The notes beneath the pieces were generated by a model. It did no database searches, had not been told where the DNA came from, and saw only the letters and a list, made by a program, of their open reading frames with translations. Both the position numbers and the translations under genes were made by a program. A DNA stretch of 33,160 bases from Bacteroidales bacterium (lineage in GTDB: Bacteria > Bacteroidota > Bacteroidia > Bacteroidales > P3): contig JAFVWV010000062.1 of assembly GCA_017501495.1 (NCBI GenBank), positions 1 through 33,160 of the forward strand, given 5' to 3'. Shown here one piece after another: positions 26,957 through 33,160 of this stretch. Position 1 is the first letter of the stretch; the number at the start of each line of letters is the position of its first letter.

Positions 26957-28198
26957 GTGGAACAGCAAACAGCAAGTTCTGGATTTGTAAAGCCGCTGGA
27001 ATACAGTGCTTCCGACGATTTTGTGATATTGGAAGAGTTACCGTCGTACGGCTACAATTCGCTCTACCGCGCCAAGCGCGGAGGCCGTTTCTATATCCTC
27101 AAGGGGCTGAGGGAGGAGCACCGTGCCGACCCGCTGTTTTTTTCGCTTCTGCAGAAGGAGTATGATTTGACTATCGGGCTTGACCATCCTTGCATTGTTC
27201 GCCTATTCAGCATCGAGGAGGTGCCGGATGTCGGTCCTTGTATCGTGATGGAGAATATCGATGGTGTAACGCTGGACAAGTGGCTGGAGAGCAATCCTTC
27301 AGCAGCTATGCGCAAGAGGATTGTAATGCAGTTGCTTGATGCTATGCAGTACTATCATACGCACGGTGTTGTCCATCGCGACTTGAAACCTCAGAACATC
27401 TTTGTGACCAACGTTTTGGGTAACAAGAAAGATAGTGTGGGTGTGAAACTGATAGACTTTGGGTTGGGTGACAGCGATGAGTATGCCGATTTCAAAGAGC
27501 CTGCCGGTACCGAGGGTTATGCTGCTCCCGAACAATGGAATGGCGATACCGTTGACGCCCGTGCCGACATCTATTCTTTTGGTGTCATTCTGCGTGAGAT
27601 ATTCCCGCATCGTTATCGCTCTGTGGCTCGTCGATGTACAGCAAAAGAACCGGACCGGCGCTATCTGTCGGCCAACGCCGTCACAAAGGCTGTCAAGGGT
27701 AAATTATGGCGTAATGTCGTAATAATAGGGCTTATAGGACTTATAAGTCTTGTGGGACTAATAGGTCTTGTGGGCCATAATAAGCCTACTCCTGAGGGTA
27801 TCCTTCAGGCAACCGAAACCTATCGCCTCAGGGCTGAGCTTATCAGCAGTCAGGCGGAGGCTGCTTTTGTCCCTGACAGCCTCAGCTGCGACGAGGAGGC
27901 ACAGCAGCTGCTGGCCATATATACTGTCCGCTATCTGATTGCCGTTTATGAGATTGTTGGCGACCATCCAGAGTGGAGCGAGATTGAGCACGGCGCCTTT
28001 GAGGACGAGGTGTCGGAGATTATAACGCCGCGTATCAACAAGTTGGGAGAGATTATTCGAGATATGAGGCTACCGAGCAATCCTTTGTTCTTTCAGAGTG
28101 AGCGTTTCCGCATCCTTGCCGACCGCTATGCCACACTTGAGGAGAGGCATCGCAACCTCTTGGAAACATTCGGTGAGCACAACCCGAAGAAATTGTAG
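26957..28198 (+). CDS. Membrane-anchored Ser/Thr protein kinase
   Basis: Eukaryotic-type kinase of about 413 residues. Its ATP loop is degenerate (SYGYNSLYRAK instead of GxGxxG), but the remaining motifs are good: Lys49 (YILKGL), HRDLKPQN (140-147), DFG (167-169), AAPEQW (189-194) and DIYSFGVIL. A single membrane segment (about 253-273) is built of IGL-type repeats and followed by a roughly 140-residue extracytoplasmic or linker domain without a known fold. No ATG exists between the promoter and the kinase domain, so a GTG at 26957 or 26951 is the likely start, only a few bases past the -7 box. The mRNA may be leaderless. A partner/regulator and BspA protein are divergent. Confidence 0.85.
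   Translation: MEQQTASSGFVKPLEYSASDDFVILEELPSYGYNSLYRAKRGGRFYILKGLREEHRADPLFFSLLQKEYDLTIGLDHPCIVRLFSIEEVPDVGPCIVMENIDGVTLDKWLESNPSAAMRKRIVMQLLDAMQYYHTHGVVHRDLKPQNIFVTNVLGNKKDSVGVKLIDFGLGDSDEYADFKEPAGTEGYAAPEQWNGDTVDARADIYSFGVILREIFPHRYRSVARRCTAKEPDRRYLSANAVTKAVKGKLWRNVVIIGLIGLISLVGLIGLVGHNKPTPEGILQATETYRLRAELISSQAEAAFVPDSLSCDEEAQQLLAIYTVRYLIAVYEIVGDHPEWSEIEHGAFEDEVSEIITPRINKLGEIIRDMRLPSNPLFFQSERFRILADRYATLEERHRNLLETFGEHNPKKL
27725..27775 (+). repeat. In-frame 9-bp tandem repeat encoding the kinase membrane segment
   Basis: Units ATAGGGCTT, ATAGGACTT, ATAAGTCTT, GTGGGACTA, ATAGGTCTT and a partial GTGGGC encode (I/V)(G/S)L triplets. Each unit gain or loss would lengthen or shorten the membrane helix by three residues without breaking the frame. 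Confidence 0.75.
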
Positions 28199-28389
28199 GT
28201 TTTGCGGACTCCTTTTTAATTGCTTTTTCTATTTCTGATTGTTTAAGCAGGTTTTACCTTGCCTTGCATTTTGTTGCCATTCAATGAAGTGTAAAATGGA
28301 CCAAAAGTGGACTGGCTATGATGGCGGTTTTTTGTATATTTTTGCAACTACAAACAGAGAACTCATCGTTGGTGACGAAAGTAAAAAAT
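28199..28389. other. Non-coding stretch downstream of the kinase
   Basis: AT-rich sequence with no supported gene. A TATTTTTG -7-like box at 28337-28344 lacks a TTTG at the right distance. It precedes the short relic at 28390 by about 45 bp. Confidence 0.5.
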
Positions 28390-28536
28390 ATGATAGTAAG
28401 ACAAAGTAAAAACACTTTTATTCGTACGACAGAGAAATATGGCTATATCACTAACCAGTTAACATGGCACGACAGATCGTATAATGAAACCGGAAGTGAC
28501 TACTTTCGAATGGAAAGTTTTTATCCTGCAAAATGA
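28390..28536 (+). pseudogene. Truncated PqqD-like small protein
   Basis: The reading frame from ATG 28390 encodes 48 residues beginning MIVRQSKNTFIRTTEKYGYI followed by TNQLTWHDRSYNETGSDYFR. This resembles, from memory, the N-terminal half of small PqqD-like proteins of Bacteroidales (pattern FIR-x-YGYI-x-NQ-x-DR-x-YxExG). The C-terminal half expected of such proteins is missing; the frame ends shortly after in MESFYPAK. The family assignment is uncertain. It may be a decayed relic or a short independent gene. Confidence 0.45.
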
Positions 28537-28564
28537 CCTAAAGGTCTAAAATAAATAAAAAAAT

Positions 28565-28863
28565 ATGGAAAATATAAATTCAATTGTCACATTGTTGAGC
28601 ATATTTTGGCGTGTGCCAGCATTATCATTACCATTTTAATCTATTGCAGGCGGTTCAAGGATGAACAACTCAAAGAACTTGCCCGCCAGATTATCGCTTA
28701 CTATGCTGAAGAGCAAGAGGCTATAAAATGGATTCAGTCAACAGGAGATAGCCGTGCACCCAAAACGATTCAGACGGAGTTAAGAGACCGTGCTGCAAAG
28801 AACGATCGCGGTAATGGAGAACGCCCAGAGTACACACCAAACAGAGTTAGTAAATTTTTGTAA
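28565..28863 (+). pseudogene. Small membrane protein with single-base frameshift
   Basis: The ATG at 28565 gives MENINSIVTLLSIF and then loses frame. One more T in the T4 run at 28604-28607 would continue it as LACASIIITILIYCRRFKDE. The joined product would be about 99 residues: one membrane helix (about 5-27) followed by a charged helical tail (DEQLKELARQIIAYYAEEQE, then IKWIQSTG) and a C-terminal RPEYTPNRVSKFL. As it stands, only the downstream part (from a TTG at 28606) is translatable. The function is unknown. The lost base may be real or a homopolymer error. Confidence 0.6.
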
Positions 28864-28884
28864 TTATTTAATAATATTATCATT

Positions 28885-30861
28885 ATGAAAAAAGTATTAT
28901 TTTTTGCGGTCTTGATGATGGCCGCGATGCAAGGCTGGTGTTACTTCTCGGCTGTTGCACCGAGCGGACAGACGCTGTACTATAATATAGTTAATGGAGG
29001 TGCTATGGTTACACGTCCTAGTACTACTTGGTGGAATGGCACCAAGCCTACCGGTGCTCTTGTTATTCCTGGATCTGTGACTTATTCCGGAGCAGTATAT
29101 AATGTTACCTCGATAGGGGAAAGTGCTTTCAAGGACTGCACTGGTCTGACCTCCGTCACCATCCCCAACAGCGTCACCTCGATAGGAAATTATGCTTTCC
29201 ATAGCTGTAGCGGACTGACCTCCATCACCATTCCCAACAGCGTCACCTCGTTAAGCGATGGTGCTTTCTACGGCTGCAGCGAACTGACCTCCATCACCAT
29301 CCCCGACAGTGTCACCTCGATAGGCTCTTTAGCTTTCTCTGGCTGTAGCGGCCTGACCTCCGTCACCATCCCCAACAGCGTCACCTCGATAGACGACGGA
29401 GCTTTCCAGGGCTGCAGCGGATTGACCTCCGTTAGCATCGGTAGCGGTGTCACCTCGATAGGTCAATCTACTTTCCGTGGCTGCAGCGGACTGACTTCCA
29501 TTACCATCGGTAGCGGTGTCACCTCGATAGGCAGCATGGCTTTCGAGAACTGCAGCAACCTGGACACAGTGTATATGATGCCGCCCACACCGCCCTCGCT
29601 TGGAACTAATGCTTTTTATTCTAATGCATCTGGCAGAGTATTTATTATAGCCGGTTGCGGATACGACAACTATTATAACGTTGACTCTAGCGACCGCTGG
29701 TACAATCTCCGCAACTACCTCCGCCGACAGACAATCAACATCAATGTCAACGTACAGTCATCAAACACGGCCCGCGGCACAGCCTCTGTGGTGTTGGGAC
29801 CGAACAACGAAGTAGTGCGCTGCGACTCCACAGTGGTTGTACAAGCCACTGCCAACACCGGCTACCACTTCGACCACTGGAGCAACGGCAGTACCGCCAA
29901 CCCCGCCAACATCACCCTCACGAGCGACAGCACGGTGACAGCCTACTTTGAGCGCAACAGCTATAACCTTACTGTCAACGTGAACGACGCCACGCTCGGC
30001 ACGGTGACCACACCCGACGGCACCAATGCCCTCTACGGAGACACGCTGACGGTGGTAGCCACACATATCGAGCACTACCATGTGGCCAGCTGGCAGGGAC
30101 AGGGCATCGTGGCCACCTCGGCCGACAAGGACACCGTACGGGTGAGTATGAACAGCAACCGCACCCTGACCTGCAACTTCGCCATCGACACCCACACCGT
30201 GGCTGTCACTTCTAACGACATCGCCCGCGGCAGTGTCAGCGCCACAGGTACCGAGTTCGCCTACGGAAGCCCCTGCACGGTATCGGCTACAGCCTATACG
30301 GGCTACACCTTCCAGAGCTGGAGCAACGGCGTTACAGCCAATCCCTACACCTTCGCCGTGATGGAGGACGTGGAGCTGACCGCCATATTCGTGGTTCCCG
30401 GCGAGGAGACCTACACAGTTACCGTCAGCGTCAACGACCCGGCGATGGGTAGCGCCACGGTGAACGGCAACACGACCGCCACCGTGACAGGCGGCTCTGA
30501 GGTGACCCTCACAGCCACGCCCAACGCGGGCTACCGCTTCGTGCGTTGGAATGACGACAATACCGAGGAGACCCGCACGGTGACCGTCACCGCCGACATG
30601 AGCTTCACCGCCTACTTCGAGAGCGACGGCACCCAGGGCATAGAGGATATTGAAACACCAGAAGTGGCAATTGTAATTAACGGAAACACATTAACCGTCC
30701 AAAATCCCGATAGAGAAACGATACGTATCTTTGACTGTATTGGCCGTCAAATCGCCACATCCAATCTCTCACTTTTCAATTATCATTTTTCAACTTCCAG
30801 TGGAGTCTACTTCGTCAAGGTGGGCATCCTGCCATCCAAGAAGATAGTGGTGGTGAAATAG
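28885..30861 (+). CDS. BspA-type LRR / InlB-like repeat surface protein with type IX sorting domain
   Basis: This 658-residue protein has a signal peptide ([19 protein letters not shown]), then the shared module [19 protein letters not shown]. About seven near-identical 23-residue LRR_5 units follow ([21 protein letters not shown] type; 69-bp DNA units between about 29110 and 29570). Then come about four divergent InlB B-type repeats ([19 protein letters not shown], then [19 protein letters not shown] and [13 protein letters not shown]). It ends in a type IX sorting domain (type A pattern: [14 protein letters not shown], then [10 protein letters not shown] and KKIVVVK). It is probably displayed on the cell surface as an adhesin. 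The C-terminal 70 residues are encoded by noticeably more AT-rich DNA than the middle. Confidence 0.88.
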   Translation: MKKVLFFAVLMMAAMQGWCYFSAVAPSGQTLYYNIVNGGAMVTRPSTTWWNGTKPTGALVIPGSVTYSGAVYNVTSIGESAFKDCTGLTSVTIPNSVTSIGNYAFHSCSGLTSITIPNSVTSLSDGAFYGCSELTSITIPDSVTSIGSLAFSGCSGLTSVTIPNSVTSIDDGAFQGCSGLTSVSIGSGVTSIGQSTFRGCSGLTSITIGSGVTSIGSMAFENCSNLDTVYMMPPTPPSLGTNAFYSNASGRVFIIAGCGYDNYYNVDSSDRWYNLRNYLRRQTININVNVQSSNTARGTASVVLGPNNEVVRCDSTVVVQATANTGYHFDHWSNGSTANPANITLTSDSTVTAYFERNSYNLTVNVNDATLGTVTTPDGTNALYGDTLTVVATHIEHYHVASWQGQGIVATSADKDTVRVSMNSNRTLTCNFAIDTHTVAVTSNDIARGSVSATGTEFAYGSPCTVSATAYTGYTFQSWSNGVTANPYTFAVMEDVELTAIFVVPGEETYTVTVSVNDPAMGSATVNGNTTATVTGGSEVTLTATPNAGYRFVRWNDDNTEETRTVTVTADMSFTAYFESDGTQGIEDIETPEVAIVINGNTLTVQNPDRETIRIFDCIGRQIATSNLSLFNYHFSTSSGVYFVKVGILPSKKIVVVK

Positions 30862-30885
30862 TAACATACGGCATACAGATACTGT

Positions 30886-30913
30886 CAGGGGCCGCGCTTC
30901 AGCGCGGCCCCTG
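30886..30913 (+). terminator. Strong hairpin after the BspA/T9SS gene
   Basis: A perfect 12-bp stem CAGGGGCCGCGC / GCGCGGCCCCTG with loop TTCA (30898-30901), followed by TTGTTTA. It lies 24 bp after the stop codon. GC-rich stem with a moderate U-tract. Confidence 0.75.
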
Positions 30914-30957
30914 TTGTTTACTTTGGGGCCCTTGGGTAATCCAAAGAAAATATATTG

Positions 30958-31011
30958 TGCACCTTTTTTAGTGCATATTTATGTGTTTTTTGCACTTTTT
31001 TTAGTGCATAT
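30958..31011. repeat. Paired 21-bp repeats in AT-rich spacer
   Basis: TGCACCTTTTTTAGTGCATAT (30958-30978) and TGCACTTTTTTTAGTGCATAT (30991-31011) differ by one base and are spaced 33 bp start to start. Each contains a GCAC/GTGC dyad around the T tract. The spacer (30914-31091) is otherwise without a gene. Confidence 0.6.
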
Positions 31012-31091
31012 CAAAAAAATATTCGTAATTATGCTGCCGAAAACGTAATACAACATATACTATGATAGATGATGTTCCCAACGGCCATATA

Positions 31092-31137
31092 AACAAAACA
31101 GGGTGTCTCCACAATCATGGGGGCACCCTGTTTTGTT
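31092..31137. terminator. Bidirectional terminator-like hairpin
   Basis: AACAAAACAGGGTG (31092-31105) and CACCCTGTTTTGTT (31124-31137) form a perfect 14-bp stem. T-rich sequence lies on both ends, so it can serve the plus-strand gene and the minus-strand gene that ends at 31148. Confidence 0.75.
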
Positions 31138-31147
31138 CACTGGACGG

Positions 31148-33160
31148 TCAGAAGCCGTCGTCGTCGCTATAGACGGTCTTGCTGAACCAGCTGAGCCAGT
31201 TTGGCACCTCGCTGCTGTTGTTTCCGATAAAGTAGCGGAAGGTGGCGAGGCCCTCTTTCTCGAGCTTGCGCTGTTCGAGCGGCAGAGCCTTCACCTGGTC
31301 AACCCACGTTCCAACAGAGCTGTAGATGGTCAGTTCGCTGGAGCCGAGGTCGTACTTGAAGAAGTACCAATGGTCTTTGGCGGCTTCGACATAGAAGATC
31401 ATCTGCTGCGAGTTGCCACGCTTGCTGATTTGCGCCTTGAGGCGAAGCTCGATGCCGAGCGGTTTGTCGTCGGCAGCCAGGAGGTTGACCTTGCCGTCGT
31501 AGTAGAGGCCCACAGACGGTGAATATTGCCACCTCACCTGGTCGAAGAGCAGCATGCTCTGCATATCGGCCGGTATGGCGTTCATTTTGCCTGTGGCGCT
31601 ATAGACGGCGTAGGCTGCACCGCCCTTGTCGGCTCCGAGGTGATACATCATGGCGTGGCGCATTTCGGCGTTGGTCGACGGCGACGCGGGATTGAGGCGC
31701 AGGTCTTCCTTGAGGTTGTCGGTCAACGAAGCGACGAGGCTCTTGTCTATCGGGAAGGTGAAACCGAAGACGGTGGCCAGGTGGTCCTCCACGTCGCTCT
31801 GAAGGCCGACGCTGGCAGTGCCGTAGGCATAGAAGGAAGCCTGGGTGCGGCGCAAGGCCAGGTTGACGAGTCCCTCGCCTTCGACGATGCAGTCTTCGGT
31901 GGAGAGCGAGAGGTAGGGCTCGACGACCGCATCCGGGTCGGCCACTTTGTCCTCGGAGGCAATCATGTACATCTTTTTGTCGCCGAGGTAGGTGAGCACG
32001 CCGTGAGCCGAAAGCAGCTCGTTGTCGGCCACCTTCTCCGAGGTGAGGAAAGCCGAATGCGGGCGCAGATTATTCTTGTCCATGAGGATAGACGCGGCTA
32101 TGCGTTTGCCCTTCCAGTCGGTAGGCAACTCGGGCACGAGGACGTGCACATGCTCGGGGTCGGTGTAGTCGGCATAGGCCAGCAGTCCGAGCTGTTCCTT
32201 GGGTATGCAGGGCTGCAGCAGGCGCACACCACCGTCGAAGTGAGGCCACGGCCGGTCGCCTTCGAGGCGTACCTTGCCGGCAAAGCCGAAGGCAGAGCTG
32301 ATCTGGAACGAGGCGCTGTCGCTGATGGTGCCTTTGGCCACGGTCACGCCGCGTCCGTCGACGCTGATGTCGTTGAAGAAGATGCGCTGCCGCTTGTCAG
32401 TATCGTTTTTGTAATCGTTGTAGCCCTTGCCTGTGAACTTGCCGGCCGACGCGACAATGAGGTCGGCGCCGACAATCATGTGCCAAGCGCTGTCGCGGTT
32501 GAAGACCATCGAGGCGTTGTTGAGCACGCGCATATCGCCGCCGCGGTTGATGTGCACCGTGTCGGCATTGGGGACGATGGCTGCATCGGCCACATTAAGC
32601 AGGAACACTCCAGTAGAGCTGAGGTCGCCCAATTCATATCTATATGTGCTGCGAAGCGAATGGTAGGCCAGTTCGCCCTTGGCAGGGTCGGTGCTTACAA
32701 ATCGCACGCCCGGCATATCGTGGCGCTTGCCCAGACGCTGGCGGATGTCCATAAAGTCCATACCTTCGGCTGTCATGCGCTGGCTGTTGACGATATCGAG
32801 CACCTTGCGGTCCATGTCCCAGCTGAAGCGGTCGGCGTATGCAGCCTGCGCCACAAGCTGCAGCTCGGTACGCTGCGGCCCGTCGGGCATAGTGAGTTCG
32901 GCCTGGCGGGTGTCGTAGTCGACATGCGAGCGCACATGATGAGCTGTGAAGGCTACGCTGTTGAGTTTGGTGCTGCGGAGGGTGAAGTCAGACACCTCGG
33001 CATCCATCTGGCGACTGGCCATGAGGAAGCGCTCGCTGGTGAGCGACCCCTCTTTGACGACAGCCGTACCCGCAGCTTCGGCGCCGCGCGGCATGAGGTC
33101 GAAGCGGCCACGGAACGAGGCGTCGGCATGATACATGCTCAGCGGACGCCCGCCCTTGAC
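31148..33160 (-). CDS. Large uncharacterised Bacteroidales protein, C-terminal part (5' end outside window)
   Basis: The frame is open to the window edge (VKGGRPLS precedes the first Met), so only about 670 C-terminal residues are seen. The sequence is beta-strand-rich with many Asp and Ser residues (FTLRSTKLNSVAF, GGDMRVLNNAS, VRLEGDRPWPHFDGGVRLL). It ends at SKTVYSDDDGF. No type IX sorting domain or membrane segment is visible in this part. The repeated 'layered' beta pattern (values of surface, DNA-unlike repeats) fits the large conserved envelope-type proteins of Bacteroidetes, but I do not recognise a named family or a function. Confidence 0.7.
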   Translation of the reverse strand, partial: VKGGRPLSMYHADASFRGRFDLMPRGAEAAGTAVVKEGSLTSERFLMASRQMDAEVSDFTLRSTKLNSVAFTAHHVRSHVDYDTRQAELTMPDGPQRTELQLVAQAAYADRFSWDMDRKVLDIVNSQRMTAEGMDFMDIRQRLGKRHDMPGVRFVSTDPAKGELAYHSLRSTYRYELGDLSSTGVFLLNVADAAIVPNADTVHINRGGDMRVLNNASMVFNRDSAWHMIVGADLIVASAGKFTGKGYNDYKNDTDKRQRIFFNDISVDGRGVTVAKGTISDSASFQISSAFGFAGKVRLEGDRPWPHFDGGVRLLQPCIPKEQLGLLAYADYTDPEHVHVLVPELPTDWKGKRIAASILMDKNNLRPHSAFLTSEKVADNELLSAHGVLTYLGDKKMYMIASEDKVADPDAVVEPYLSLSTEDCIVEGEGLVNLALRRTQASFYAYGTASVGLQSDVEDHLATVFGFTFPIDKSLVASLTDNLKEDLRLNPASPSTNAEMRHAMMYHLGADKGGAAYAVYSATGKMNAIPADMQSMLLFDQVRWQYSPSVGLYYDGKVNLLAADDKPLGIELRLKAQISKRGNSQQMIFYVEAAKDHWYFFKYDLGSSELTIYSSVGTWVDQVKALPLEQRKLEKEGLATFRYFIGNNSSEVPNWLSWFSKTVYSDDDGF

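Noticed and set aside
25317..31147. Integrated element using the tRNA-Leu 3' end as attachment site
   Set aside because: No second copy of the tRNA-Leu 3' end, no integrase and no mobility gene are visible in the window, although the accessory region starts just after the tRNAs.

Overview
The window is chromosomal DNA of a fairly GC-rich member of the Bacteroidales (Bacteroidota). The evidence is the phylum-specific promoter (-33 TTTG, about 19 bp, -7 TAnnTTTG) in front of many genes, two different type IX secretion sorting domains, a DUF4270 lipoprotein, a GSCFA protein, BspA-type leucine-rich repeats and Bacteroidetes-type DnaE, RecJ and MORN-like proteins. I cannot name the species.

Layout. 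Positions 1-106 are a perfect loopless palindrome built from 11-bp repeats. It is followed by a gene remnant and then a plus-strand operon (567-4372): glycogen-synthase-like protein, DUF4270 lipoprotein, MORN-type repeat protein and Maf pyrophosphatase. Convergent with it on the minus strand lie a large type IX secreted PKD protein and a recQ helicase broken by an apparent 28-bp deletion at its Walker A motif. Next on the minus strand come dnaE (interrupted by an in-frame TGA where Trp is expected) with a GSCFA protein, then recJ-ettA, then a tight five-gene operon: EEP-family phosphatase/nuclease, nth, BatA-like membrane protein, ABC ATPase and ABC permease. aroE is divergent from this operon on the plus strand.

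From 24.7 kb the character changes. Two tandem tRNA-Leu genes (GAG and CAG) are followed by a less GC-rich accessory region (25.4-31.1 kb). It holds a membrane-anchored Ser/Thr kinase divergent from a small DNA-binding-like protein and a BspA-type secreted protein. All share one intergenic region with interleaved promoters inside a perfect 13-bp inverted repeat. Downstream of the kinase are a truncated PqqD-like fragment, a frameshifted small membrane protein and a large BspA/InlB-repeat protein with a type IX sorting domain. The window ends in a large partial surface-type protein on the minus strand.

The most unusual features are several housekeeping genes with apparent breaks (dnaE, recQ) or in-frame, partly palindromic insertions (dnaE, recJ, aroE), a 60-nt dispersed intergenic element ending in a -7-like box, the 106-bp palindrome, and the kinase module. 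The breaks could be real pseudogenes or assembly errors; the sequence alone cannot decide.
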